Shown in pieces: positions 24,687 to 32,778 of a DNA stretch of 64,000 nt. Made by a program: the position numbers and the translations under genes. Each line of letters starts with the position of its first letter. Position 1 is the stretch's first letter. The DNA is from Actinoallomurus soli (GTDB lineage: Bacteria; Actinomycetota; Actinomycetes; Streptosporangiales; Streptosporangiaceae), in contig NZ_JAMXMV010000005.1 in assembly GCF_024055715.1 (NCBI RefSeq), positions 372,001 through 436,000 on the forward strand. The letters are read 5' to 3'. The notes beneath the pieces were generated by a model. It ran no database searches. It saw only the letters and a list, made by a program, of their open reading frames with translations, and was not told the DNA's origin.

Positions 24687-26180
24687 TCAAGGCCGTCTCG
24701 AGGCGTCCTGCCGCTCACGAACGGGGGCCTTCTTGCCTGGGGGGAACGTCCGCCCCAGCTCGTCGGCCACCTCCAGGACCGTCTTGACGACGTCGGGGGT
24801 GGTGCGGAAGTTCACGAAGCACGCGCGCAGGCAGGTGCGGCCGTCGACGATGGCCGGTGCGAGGTAGACGCGGCCGTCGGCCTGCATGGCGCGGGCGAGC
24901 CGTTCGTTGTGGGCGTCGAGCTCGTCGTCGCCCGCCCCGGGCGGGACGTGCCGGAAGCAGACGGTCGACAGCATCGGCTCGTGCAGCAGCTCGAAGGAGG
25001 CGTGCGCCCGCACCTCATCGGCGAGCAGCGCCGCGTTGGCGAGCGTGCCCTCGATCCAGGAACGGAACCGAGCGGCGCCGTGGACCCGCATCGACAGCCA
25101 CAGGCGCAGGGAGCGGAAGGGCCGGGAGTACTCGAAGGTGCGGTCGACCGGGTTGCCGGTGTCCTCCGCGTGGAGCATGTAGCGCTCTTCGTGGCCGAAC
25201 GCCGCCCGCAGCGGGCCGCGGCGGCGCATCAGGATGACGCTGCAGCTCTTCTGCATGCCGAGCCACTTGTGCGCGTCGATGGTGACCGAGTCGGCGCGGT
25301 CCAGTCCGGTGAACCAGTGCCCGGCCGTGGAGGTGGCGGCGGCCGGCAGCCCGTAGGCCCCGTCCACGTGCAGCCACACCCCCTCGCGCTCGCACACGTC
25401 GGCGATCGCGGCGAGGGGGTCGACCGCTCCGGTCAAGGTCGTGCCGGCGGTCGCGACGACGGCCACGGGCGTGCAGCCCTCCGCCCGGTCGCGCCGAAGG
25501 GCTCCACGGAGCAGGTCCACGCGCATCCGGCGCCGTTCGTCGGTCGGTATCCGCCGCAGTGCCCGGCGGCCCAGGCCCGCCGTCTCCACGGCGCGCGCGA
25601 TGGAGTGGTGCGCCTCGTCGGAGCAGTAGACGGTGGCCCGGCGGCCGGCGACCCCCTCCTCGCGGGCGCCCGGCAGTGCCTGCTCCCGCGCCGCGAGCAG
25701 GGCGGTCAGGTTGGAGGTCTGGCCCCCGCCGGTGAAGTGTCCCTCTCCCAGCGGGAAGCCGACGAAGTCGGCCACCCAGCGCACGGCCTGCCGGTCGAGG
25801 AGGTCCGCGGCCCCGGCGGCGGTGGCCAGGTTCGCGTCATAGGCGGCGGACAGCGCCGAGGCCAGCACGCTCACCTCCAGGCCGCTGGAGCCGACATAGG
25901 CGAGGAACAGCGGTCGCGACGGCGACACGCTGGCCTCCAGGATGTTCACCGCGTCGTCCAGCGCGGCCCGCGCATCGTCCGGCCGCTCCGGCAGCGGGGC
26001 TCGCAGGCGCCCGACCAGGTCCGCGTCGACCTCCGGCTCGCACGGCCGCGGGCGGTCGAACGACTCCCACGCCGCGGTCAGGTAGCGGGACAGGTCCTGG
26101 AGGATCTCCTGCCGGTCGGCGAGGGCCGAAGGCGAGGCGGCAATCGATTCCGGAAGGGTCTTATCGGTAGAAAGAGTCAT
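24687..26180 (-). CDS. Group II PLP-dependent amino acid decarboxylase
   Basis: A 497-residue decarboxylase of the aromatic amino acid / 2,4-diaminobutyrate type. FTGGGQTSNLTALLAAR binds the cofactor phosphate, WLHVDGAYG holds the Asp for the pyridine nitrogen, and the Schiff-base Lys is in IDAHKWLGMQKS. Aromatic versus acidic substrate cannot be decided from what I can see. A Lrp/AsnC regulator is divergently transcribed 100 bp away and probably senses the substrate or product amino acid. Confidence 0.92.
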   Translation of the reverse strand: MTLSTDKTLPESIAASPSALADRQEILQDLSRYLTAAWESFDRPRPCEPEVDADLVGRLRAPLPERPDDARAALDDAVNILEASVSPSRPLFLAYVGSSGLEVSVLASALSAAYDANLATAAGAADLLDRQAVRWVADFVGFPLGEGHFTGGGQTSNLTALLAAREQALPGAREEGVAGRRATVYCSDEAHHSIARAVETAGLGRRALRRIPTDERRRMRVDLLRGALRRDRAEGCTPVAVVATAGTTLTGAVDPLAAIADVCEREGVWLHVDGAYGLPAAATSTAGHWFTGLDRADSVTIDAHKWLGMQKSCSVILMRRRGPLRAAFGHEERYMLHAEDTGNPVDRTFEYSRPFRSLRLWLSMRVHGAARFRSWIEGTLANAALLADEVRAHASFELLHEPMLSTVCFRHVPPGAGDDELDAHNERLARAMQADGRVYLAPAIVDGRTCLRACFVNFRTTPDVVKTVLEVADELGRTFPPGKKAPVRERQDASRRP

Positions 26181-26280
26181 GCCGAAACCGTGGCGACCTC
26201 ATGGGCATCGGCGCAACAGGCCGTCATCTGGTTGAGCACGATGACAAGTACGGGAGAGATCAAGTGCCATACTGCGCACC

Positions 26281-26742
26281 GTGGATGCCCTCGACGCCCG
26301 AATCCTCCTCGCGGTCGACGACGACCCCGACGCCACCATCCTCGCCCTCGCCAAGAGGCTCGGCATCGCCCGCAACACTCTCCACGCCCGGCTGCGGCGG
26401 CTCCAGGAGGCCGGTGCCGTACGGGAGTTCACCCGCCGCGTCGACCCCGCCGCCCTCGGCCACGGCCTCGTCGCGTTCGTCTCGATCGCCCTGAGCCAGA
26501 CCACCGGGCGCCGAGCGACCTCCGCCCTCGCGGCCTTCCCCGAAGTCGTCGAGATGCACTCCACGACGGGCGAGGCCGACCTGCTGCTGAAGGTCGTCGC
26601 CCGCGACACCGCCGACCTGCACCGCATCAGCGGGGAACTGCTCGCGGTCCCGGACGTCGTGCGCATCAGCACGGTGATCTCTCTGTGCGAGGAGCTGCCC
26701 CTCCGCACCCGCGCACTGATCGAGCGGGCCGCACGCGCGTGA
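26281..26742 (+). CDS. Lrp/AsnC family regulator
   Basis: A 153-residue regulator starting at GTG 26281. The N-terminal helix-turn-helix is LDARILLAVDDDPDATILAL to ARNTLHARLRRLQEAGAV. The C-terminal amino-acid-binding domain shows VVEMHSTTGEADLLLKVVA. It is divergent from the PLP decarboxylase, the usual layout for local Lrp regulators that control a neighbouring amino acid enzyme. No clean palindrome was found in the shared 100-bp promoter region. Confidence 0.93.
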   Translation: MDALDARILLAVDDDPDATILALAKRLGIARNTLHARLRRLQEAGAVREFTRRVDPAALGHGLVAFVSIALSQTTGRRATSALAAFPEVVEMHSTTGEADLLLKVVARDTADLHRISGELLAVPDVVRISTVISLCEELPLRTRALIERAARA

Positions 26743-26772
26743 ATCCCGGCCGGACGTGACCGCGGCCGCGTC

Positions 26773-27204
26773 TCAGGGGGAGTCGTCCGCGAGGGCGGCG
26801 GCGAGCGGGCCGGGCGGCCGGCCGATCGCGAGGCCGAACCGCAGGTGGTCGGCGTAGTCCCGGGCCTCGACGATCAGGCCGTCGCGGACCCGGAAGACGA
26901 AGATGTTGCGGATGGTGAACCGGCGGCCGGTCGTCGTGATCCGTCCCGCGTACTCGAACTCCCCGATGACGACCTCCGGATCCGCGGTCTCGTGGACCAC
27001 GACGTCCCGCGCGCTCATCTCCAAGGGGAGGGTGGCGGCGTGCTCGAAGTGCCGTCGCAGCGCGTCCCGGCCGACGAGGGGCTCGCCCGGCGCGGCCATC
27101 GGATGCGCGACGACGGCGTCCTCGGCGTACAGCTCGGGCAGCCGGTCCCAGTCCCCGGCCGTGACGCCCTCGATCAGCCGCTCGAAGACCTCGCGCGGCG
27201 TCAT
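26773..27204 (-). CDS. SnoaL-like (NTF2 fold) protein A
   Basis: A 143-residue single-domain protein: VFERLIEGVTAGDWDRLPEL, YAEDAVVAHPM, IRNIFVFRVRDGLIVEARDY and DHLRF. The pattern is that of SnoaL-like proteins, which include small-molecule isomerases and many unassigned members. It overlaps the next gene (27201) by four bases, so the two are coupled. It is about 35-40 percent similar to that neighbour by eye, which indicates tandem duplication. TetR-type control is likely from the operators upstream. Confidence 0.88.
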   Translation of the reverse strand: MTPREVFERLIEGVTAGDWDRLPELYAEDAVVAHPMAAPGEPLVGRDALRRHFEHAATLPLEMSARDVVVHETADPEVVIGEFEYAGRITTTGRRFTIRNIFVFRVRDGLIVEARDYADHLRFGLAIGRPPGPLAAALADDSP

Positions 27205-27647
27205 GAGGCCTCCCCGGCGAGGGGCGTGGCGAGAGCGCGGAGGCCGCCGGTGGCGCGGGCGATGGTGAGGTGGTCGTGGTAGTCGCGCGTCTCGACGATC
27301 AGCCCGTCGCGGACGCGGAGCACCTGGATGTTGGCGGCGGTCAGCACCTCGTCACCGGCCGGAATGTCGTAGTCGAACTCCGCGATGACCATCTCCGGAT
27401 CCGTGGTCTGGTGGACGACCACATTACGGACGCCGAACCGCAGCCCCATCCGGGCCGCGCCGGCGAACCGCGCCCGGATCACCTCCCGGCCCTCCAGGCG
27501 ACGGGGGGCGTCCTGCCCCGCCGGGGCGAACGGCTGATGGGCGACGGCGTCCTCGGCGTACAGGTCGGCCAGGTCGTTCCAGCGTCCCTCCGCGATGCCG
27601 CGGCTCAGACGCTCGAACACGGCGCGCGGACCGGCGGGTTCGGACAT
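27201..27647 (-). CDS. SnoaL-like (NTF2 fold) protein B
   Basis: A 148-residue paralogue of the downstream gene, with VFERLSRGIAEGRWNDLADL, YAEDAVAHQPF and IQVLRVRDGLIVETRDYHDH. It is first in a two-gene operon; its stop overlaps the next ATG. The promoter region carries two copies of a 16-bp operator shared with the divergent TetR gene. The two proteins may form a heterodimer, as NTF2-fold proteins often dimerise; this is inference. Confidence 0.88.
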   Translation of the reverse strand: MSEPAGPRAVFERLSRGIAEGRWNDLADLYAEDAVAHQPFAPAGQDAPRRLEGREVIRARFAGAARMGLRFGVRNVVVHQTTDPEMVIAEFDYDIPAGDEVLTAANIQVLRVRDGLIVETRDYHDHLTIARATGGLRALATPLAGEAS

Positions 27648-27675
27648 GCGAGACTCCTGTTGATCGAAGCGGAAT

Positions 27676-27720
27676 CGGAGTGATCACTCCGGATTGGGAT
27701 TATCCGGAGTGGCGACTCCG
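27676..27720. promoter_or_regulatory. Two CGGAGT-N4-ACTCCG operators
   Basis: CGGAGT-GATC-ACTCCG (27676-27691, fully palindromic) and CGGAGT-GGCG-ACTCCG (27705-27720) have identical arms and spacer length with centres 29 bp apart. They fill the gap between the SnoaL operon and the divergent TetR gene. This is the expected layout for TetR binding that controls both directions. Confidence 0.8.
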
Positions 27721-27742
27721 CCTGTCAATGAGGAAGGTGTGC

Positions 27743-28381
27743 ATGACCGCACCGCGGCGCGCGTCCGCCACGGACGGCGGACGGCCGGTCCGCGCGGACG
27801 CGCTGCGCAACCGCGCGCGGGTCCTGGAGGCGGCCGAGGCGGTCTTCGCCGAGCACGGCACGACCGCCTCCACGGAGCAGGTGGCGCGGCGGGCCGGCCT
27901 CGGCGTCGGCACCGTCTTCCGCCACTTCCCGACGAAGGAGGCGCTGCTCGAGGCGGTGTTCGTCGCCCGGCTGGACCGGCTCGCCACCGAGGCCGACGGG
28001 CTGATGAGCGCGGACGATCCGGGAGCGGCCTTCTTCGGGTTCTTCGCCCGCGTCGTCGGTCACGCCGCGACCAAGAACGCCCTGTCCGCCGCCCTGGCCG
28101 AGGCGGGCGTCGACGTCCGGGAGAGTACGGCCGAGACGGGCCGGGAGCTCAAGCGTGCGCTCGGCGCGCTCCTGGGCCGCGCCCAGGAGGCCGGAGCGGT
28201 GCGGCCGGACGTCGGCCTGCCCGAGATCCTCACCCTCCTGGTCGGCGCCTCCCAGGCGGCCGAGCACGTCGGCGGCGACGCCGGGGTACGGGCGCGCGCC
28301 CTCGCCGTCGTCTTCGACGGCCTGCGCGCCGCCCCCGCCGGGTCGGAGCCGGGGTCCGGGTCCCCCGGCGTCAGGGGTTGA
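27743..28381 (+). CDS. TetR family transcriptional regulator
   Basis: A 212-residue repressor. The N-terminal helix-turn-helix spans VLEAAEAVFAEHGTTAST to VGTVFRHFPTKEALLEAV. The ligand-binding C-terminal half is Ala-rich and helical. The ATG at 27743 follows GAGGAAGG; the upstream open frame crosses the operators and is unlikely to be translated. It is divergent from the two SnoaL genes. The 3' end overlaps the convergent beta-lactamase-like gene by 11 bp. Confidence 0.93.
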   Translation: MTAPRRASATDGGRPVRADALRNRARVLEAAEAVFAEHGTTASTEQVARRAGLGVGTVFRHFPTKEALLEAVFVARLDRLATEADGLMSADDPGAAFFGFFARVVGHAATKNALSAALAEAGVDVRESTAETGRELKRALGALLGRAQEAGAVRPDVGLPEILTLLVGASQAAEHVGGDAGVRARALAVVFDGLRAAPAGSEPGSGSPGVRG

Positions 28382-29576
28382 GGGTCAGTTCGGCGAGGTG
28401 GCGGGCGATGCCGTTCACGTCGGTGTCCTGAACGTTGCTGAGCACGGCGACGGCGATGTCGTCGTCGGGCAGGTAGACGTTGCTGGCGTGGTACCCCTCG
28501 AGCAGGCCCGGATGGTAGAGGTACCGGTGTCCGTGCAACCGGTCGACGAGCCACCCGAAGGCGTAACCGGTGGAGGGGGAGTCCAGGCAGCCGCCGGACG
28601 GGCAGTCGGCCTGCGAGGTGAAGGCCAGCTTCACGGTGGCCGCCGGTGCGACGAGGTGCGCGCCGAACGACCGGTCCCAGCGGGTCAGGTCGTCGGCGGT
28701 GGTGTAGACGCCGCCGGCGGCGTACGCCTCCGACCCGATGATGTGGCCCGCCGGCTTGCCGACCGAGAGGTAACCCTTGGCCCAGCCGTCCGGCGGGTCG
28801 CCGTCGGTGTAACCGGTGTGCTGCAGGCCGAGAGGCGCGGTGATCTCGGCGTGCAACACGTCGCCGAACTTCTTGCCGGTGACCTTCTCGATGATCGCGC
28901 CGGCGAGGATGTAGCCGGAGTTGCTGTACTTCCAGCCGGTGCCGGGCTTGAAGTCGAGGGGCTTGTGAACGAACCGGCTGATGATCTCCTTGGGCGTGGT
29001 CGGCGTGCCCAGCTTCGGGAAGAAGTCCGGCATCTCTGAGATGTCGGGGATGCCGGAGGTGTGGACGAGGATCTCGCGGATCGTGATCGGCTTCCACGCG
29101 CTCGGGCAGGACGTGATGTAGGTCGGGACGAGGTACGGGCAGACCGTGTCGTCCAGCTTGACCTTGCCCTGGTCCTGCAACTTGAGCATGAGCATGGCGG
29201 TGAACTGCTTGCTCACCGAGGCGATCCGGAAGATGGTGTCCGGGCTGTTCGGAATGTTCTTGGCCGAGTCGGCCTTGCCCGCGGCGAACCGGGCCAGCAC
29301 CTGACCGCGCCGCACCACCGTGATCGAGCCCGTGAACCTCCCCTTCTCGGCCAGCCCCCGAAGGTAGGAGCCGATCGCGGACGCGCTCGGGTCGCCGGAC
29401 GGAGCCGGCGACGTGGCCAGCGGGTTCGGGCTGGGAGCGGCGGCCGCTGCGGAGGAGGTCGCGGCCGCGCGCGGCGGGTGCGCCTTCCCGCCGCCGGGGT
29501 CGCTGCTGCACCCCGTCACCGTCGCGGCGAGCAGCGCCAGCGCGGCACCGGAGCGGGCCAGATGAAGACGTGCCAT
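28371..29576 (-). CDS. Class C beta-lactamase / D-Ala-D-Ala carboxypeptidase-like lipoprotein
   Basis: A 401-residue exported serine hydrolase. The signal peptide ends in a lipobox (VTGC), followed by a Ser/Ala/Pro linker of about 45 residues. The nucleophile motif is SVSK, the second motif is YSN (WKYSNSGYIL), and HPGLLEG fills the place of the KTG box. Such proteins include class C beta-lactamases, DD-peptidases and esterases; the HxG form is more common in the last two. ATG 29576 follows GGAG. It is convergent with the TetR gene and alone in its transcript. Confidence 0.9.
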   Translation of the reverse strand: MARLHLARSGAALALLAATVTGCSSDPGGGKAHPPRAAATSSAAAAAPSPNPLATSPAPSGDPSASAIGSYLRGLAEKGRFTGSITVVRRGQVLARFAAGKADSAKNIPNSPDTIFRIASVSKQFTAMLMLKLQDQGKVKLDDTVCPYLVPTYITSCPSAWKPITIREILVHTSGIPDISEMPDFFPKLGTPTTPKEIISRFVHKPLDFKPGTGWKYSNSGYILAGAIIEKVTGKKFGDVLHAEITAPLGLQHTGYTDGDPPDGWAKGYLSVGKPAGHIIGSEAYAAGGVYTTADDLTRWDRSFGAHLVAPAATVKLAFTSQADCPSGGCLDSPSTGYAFGWLVDRLHGHRYLYHPGLLEGYHASNVYLPDDDIAVAVLSNVQDTDVNGIARHLAELTLNP

Positions 29577-29703
29577 GGTCACTCCACGGCCTGTCGGTCG
29601 CACTTGTCGAACCTGCCAATGATCCCCAGGGGCACGGACCCCTGCAGGCTATCCGCCGCGGGGAGCAAGATCGCCCATCTCGCGCCCTGACGAATGAGCC
29701 TTG

Positions 29704-29718
29704 ACTACTCAGGGTAGT
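29704..29718. promoter_or_regulatory. ACTAC-N5-GTAGT inverted repeat before oxidoreductase gene
   Basis: ACTAC (29704-29708) and GTAGT (29714-29718) lie 35 bp before the oxidoreductase ATG and overlap a TTGACT (29701-29706) that could be a -35 element. The WYL regulator encoded downstream is a candidate binder. The spacer differs from the TACTA-N6-TAGTA set. Confidence 0.4.
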
Positions 29719-29753
29719 GCTCGTGACAGCACGGTGAATTTCGGGGGGGACCA

Positions 29754-30662
29754 ATGCGAGCCGTGACGGTGTCCGATTTCAGGGCCGAGCCGGAGCTGAC
29801 CGAGCAGCCGGTGCCCGAACCGGGCCCCGGCGAGGTCCTCGTCCGGATGAACGCCGCAGGACTCAACCCCTTCGACTGGAAGGTCATCGACGGAGCGATC
29901 CCGGACACGGTGTTCCCGCTGATCGTCGGCACCGACGGCGCCGGCACCGTCGAACGGGCGGGGGAGGGCGTCACCGGCGTACGGCCCGGAGATCCGGTCT
30001 TCGGCCAGTTCGGCGACCCCCGGCGCGGGCTCGGGTCCTACGCCGAACGGGCCGTCGCCCGGGAGGACGCCATCGCGCCGCCACCGCGCACGATCGCGCT
30101 GAGCGAGGCCGCGGCCGTGCCGACCGCAGGGACGACCGCGCTGAACCTCGTCGACCGGGTCGGCGACGCGCGCCGCCTGCTCATCGTCGGGGCCACGGGA
30201 GGCGTCGGCACCTTCGCCACGCAGCTGGCAGCCGCCCGTGGGATCACCGTGGTCGCCACGGCGACCGCCGACAAGGCCGACCTGATGCGGGCGCTGGGCG
30301 CGGCCGAGATCGTCGACCACACCGCCGGCCCCGTCGCCGAGCGGCTGGCCGCCCCCGTCGACGCCGTGATCGACCTGGTCGACGACACCGCGGGGCTGCG
30401 CGAACTGCTGCCGGTCGTCCGCCCCGGCGGTACCGTGCTGAGCCCGGTCTTCGCGGTCCCGGAGGAGGGCCTGCCCGGCGTCGACGCCCTCAACTTCCTG
30501 AACGAGGCGGGCGCCGAACGGCTCGAACGCCTCGCCCGGGAGATCGACGCGGGCAACGTCCGCGTCCTGATCGGCGACACCGTCACCCTGCCCCAGGCGC
30601 CGGGCGCGCTCGCCCGCAGCAGGGCCGGACGCGCCCGGGGGAAGACGGTGATCGTCATCTGA
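29754..30662 (+). CDS. NADP-dependent quinone-type oxidoreductase (MDR family)
   Basis: A 302-residue zinc-free medium-chain reductase with NPFDWKVIDGAIPDTVFPL and VGTDGAGTVERAG in the GroES-like domain. LLIVGATGGVGTFATQLAAA forms the NADPH-binding turn. It ends ARSRAGRARGKTVIVI, the standard family C-terminus. The ATG follows GGGGGG. The WYL regulator starts 96 bp downstream on the same strand, so the two probably work together in a redox or electrophile response. The substrate is unknown. Confidence 0.92.
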   Translation: MRAVTVSDFRAEPELTEQPVPEPGPGEVLVRMNAAGLNPFDWKVIDGAIPDTVFPLIVGTDGAGTVERAGEGVTGVRPGDPVFGQFGDPRRGLGSYAERAVAREDAIAPPPRTIALSEAAAVPTAGTTALNLVDRVGDARRLLIVGATGGVGTFATQLAAARGITVVATATADKADLMRALGAAEIVDHTAGPVAERLAAPVDAVIDLVDDTAGLRELLPVVRPGGTVLSPVFAVPEEGLPGVDALNFLNEAGAERLERLAREIDAGNVRVLIGDTVTLPQAPGALARSRAGRARGKTVIVI

Positions 30663-30758
30663 CGGGGACGGGCGCCTTCCGCCGCGTCCGGCCGCCGAGG
30701 AGGCGAGCACGCTGCCACGGACGTCCGTCCGGGCATCCGCGCACGGCAGACTTGGCGC

Positions 30759-32195
30759 ATGCGCGCGAGCCGCCTGGTGTCCCTCCTGCTCCTGCTGCAG
30801 TCGCGGGGCCGCATGACCGCCCAGGAACTGGCGGACGAACTGGAAGTGTCCCTGCGCACCATCTACCGCGACGTCGAGTCCCTGTCGGCGGCGGGCGTGC
30901 CGGTGTACGCCGACCGCGGCCCGGCCGGCGGGTACCAGCTCCTCGACGGCTACCGGACACGCCTGACCGGGCTCACCGCCGAGGAGGCCGAGTCGCTGTT
31001 CCTCACCGGCCTGCCCGGGCCCGCCGCCCAGCTCGGCCTCGGCACCGTCCTGGCCGCGGCCGAACTGAAGCTCATGGCGGCGCTGCCCCGGCAGCTGGCC
31101 GAGCGCGCCGGGCGCATCCGCGAACGCTTCCACCTCGACGCGCCGGGCTGGTTCCACGACGGCGAGCCCACGCCGTACCTGAACACCGTCGCCGACGCCG
31201 TCTGGAAGCAGCGACGCGTCCGCATGCGCTACCGGAGGTGGAAGACGCCGACGCCCGTCACCCGCACCGTCGCCCCCCTCGGCCTGGTGCTGAAGGCGGG
31301 AAGCTGGTACCTCGTCGGCCGGTCGGAGGACGGCCGCTCGGATGGCGGTCGCCCGGAGGACGGCCGCTCGGACGACGATCGCTCGGGAGGCGGTGAACGC
31401 ACCTACCGGGTCGACCGGATCCTCGCGCTCGAGATGCTCGAGGAGGAGTTCGAACGGCCGGCGGACTTCGACCTCGCCGAGTTCTGGGCGTCCTACCTCA
31501 CGCGGTTCCGCGACGCGATGTTCAACGGCGAGGCGGTCGTCCGGTTCTCCCCGGCGGGGATGCGGATCCTCCGCCATCTGGTCACGCCGGAGGTGATCCG
31601 CGCGGCGCAGCGCAACGCGGGTCCGCCGGACGAGGAGGGCTGGGTGCGCACCGTGATCCCCATCGAGTCGGTCCGGCACGCCCACACCGAGCTGCTGAAG
31701 TTCGGCGCCGAGGCGGAGGTCCTCCAGCCACCGGAGCTGCGCGAGCTCGTCATCGCGTCCGCGCGCGCCATGCTCGACCGGTACGACGCCGCCCGGACGT
31801 GTCGGCGGATCCGAGGCTCGGCGGATCAGGCCGAGGCCGGCCGGAGGATCAGGCGCCTTCGCCCGGCCGCCGGAAGGACCCGGTGTCCTCCGCGGAGCCA
31901 CCGGCGACCCGGCGGTCCGTCGGCTCGGGCGCCCGCGGCGCGGCCTGCTCCCGGGTATGCGGCACGGTCTGCTCGGCCGGCCGGGGCGCGGCCTGCTCCG
32001 GCGGGGTCACCGGCGGGCGTCCGGTGCGGCGCGGGAGAGGCTGCGTCGCCTGGATCGGGCCGGGCCGGTCCTCACGCGCCGGCGGGATCGGGCCGGTCGT
32101 CGCGGGCCGGTCGTCGCGGGCCGGCCGGGGCGTCTCCACCGTCGGAGCCTCCTCGGCGTGCGCCGCCTCACGCTCGGCGAGGCGGGCGTCCTTGA
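30759..32195 (+). CDS. WYL-domain transcriptional regulator with repeat insert and long antisense tail
   Basis: The first 345 residues are a YafY-type regulator: helix-turn-helix (MTAQELADELEVSLRTIYRD), WYL domain (VTRTVAPLGLVLKAGSWYLV) and C-terminal effector domain ending DRYDAARTC. Within the WYL domain near residue 190 is a low-complexity insert of GRSEDGRSDGGR-type units, encoded by imperfect tandem repeats at 31320-31390. The frame has no stop where the family normally ends (about 31800). It continues for 130 Arg/Pro-rich residues antisense to the next gene, overlapping it by 347 bp. All three plus frames lack a stop just after 31800. The tail looks like read-through, not a domain. Confidence 0.88.
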   Translation: MRASRLVSLLLLLQSRGRMTAQELADELEVSLRTIYRDVESLSAAGVPVYADRGPAGGYQLLDGYRTRLTGLTAEEAESLFLTGLPGPAAQLGLGTVLAAAELKLMAALPRQLAERAGRIRERFHLDAPGWFHDGEPTPYLNTVADAVWKQRRVRMRYRRWKTPTPVTRTVAPLGLVLKAGSWYLVGRSEDGRSDGGRPEDGRSDDDRSGGGERTYRVDRILALEMLEEEFERPADFDLAEFWASYLTRFRDAMFNGEAVVRFSPAGMRILRHLVTPEVIRAAQRNAGPPDEEGWVRTVIPIESVRHAHTELLKFGAEAEVLQPPELRELVIASARAMLDRYDAARTCRRIRGSADQAEAGRRIRRLRPAAGRTRCPPRSHRRPGGPSARAPAARPAPGYAARSARPAGARPAPAGSPAGVRCGAGEAASPGSGRAGPHAPAGSGRSSRAGRRGPAGASPPSEPPRRAPPHARRGGRP

Positions 32196-32643
32196 CGCCG
32201 ACCACGGCGAGACGGCCGAGCGCCACCGCGGCGAAGAACACGGCCACCGCACCCAGGCCGGACAGCAGCGCGATCTGCTCCACCACCTGGCGCGTCGTCC
32301 CGCCCACGGGGACGCCGAGCCGGTCGGAGGCGGCCCACATCGTGCTGAGCGTGCCGCCGACGACGAACCAGGCGCCGCCGAGCGCGGCGATCCACGCCCC
32401 GATGGCGGCCGTGGCCCGGTTGGCGCTTCCCAGCAGGATCAGGCCGCCGACCAGCAGGGCGCAGGCCGGCAGGATCTCCAGCCAGACCCGCCCGGCCGTG
32501 AACGACCACGCCTTGTCCGGAGTGAACGCGAAGTGGAAGTACGGGCCGACGAGCGCGGCCAGCCCGCCCCATAGTCCGAGCAGCACGAGGATCACACCGC
32601 TGAGCGCACCCCTGCTGCGAGGTACTCGTAGCATCCCGGTCAT
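31849..32643 (-). CDS. Four-helix membrane protein with Pro-rich cytoplasmic tail
   Basis: A 264-residue protein. Four hydrophobic segments occupy the first 150 residues (LSGVILVLLGLWGGLAALVG at the start, VVEQIALLSGLGAVAVFF near residue 125). They are followed by a hydrophilic tail of about 110 residues rich in Pro, Arg, Ala and Glu. The ATG follows AGGGAGC. No enzyme motif is seen; similar actinobacterial proteins are unassigned. The tail region overlaps the antisense end of the WYL frame. Confidence 0.75.
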   Translation of the reverse strand: MTGMLRVPRSRGALSGVILVLLGLWGGLAALVGPYFHFAFTPDKAWSFTAGRVWLEILPACALLVGGLILLGSANRATAAIGAWIAALGGAWFVVGGTLSTMWAASDRLGVPVGGTTRQVVEQIALLSGLGAVAVFFAAVALGRLAVVGVKDARLAEREAAHAEEAPTVETPRPARDDRPATTGPIPPAREDRPGPIQATQPLPRRTGRPPVTPPEQAAPRPAEQTVPHTREQAAPRAPEPTDRRVAGGSAEDTGSFRRPGEGA

Positions 32644-32778
32644 TGGAAATCAGCTCCCTGAAGTCTCGGGCGCCTACGGATTACCCGCAGATGACCCTTT
32701 CAAGCGCGTCGTTGACCCGCGCTTTGCAGGGATTTGGGCCGGTATAACGGGCGGAGGCGTTTCCATGAGAGGGGACTG

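Noticed and set aside
29704-29718. ACTAC-N5-GTAGT as a member of the same operator set
   Set aside because: The spacer is an odd 5 bp and the arms differ; the downstream genes are not envelope-related.
29709-31901. 730-codon minus-strand frame, the longest in the window
   Set aside because: It covers the oxidoreductase and WYL genes in antisense. Both of those have strong motifs and start signals; this frame has none.
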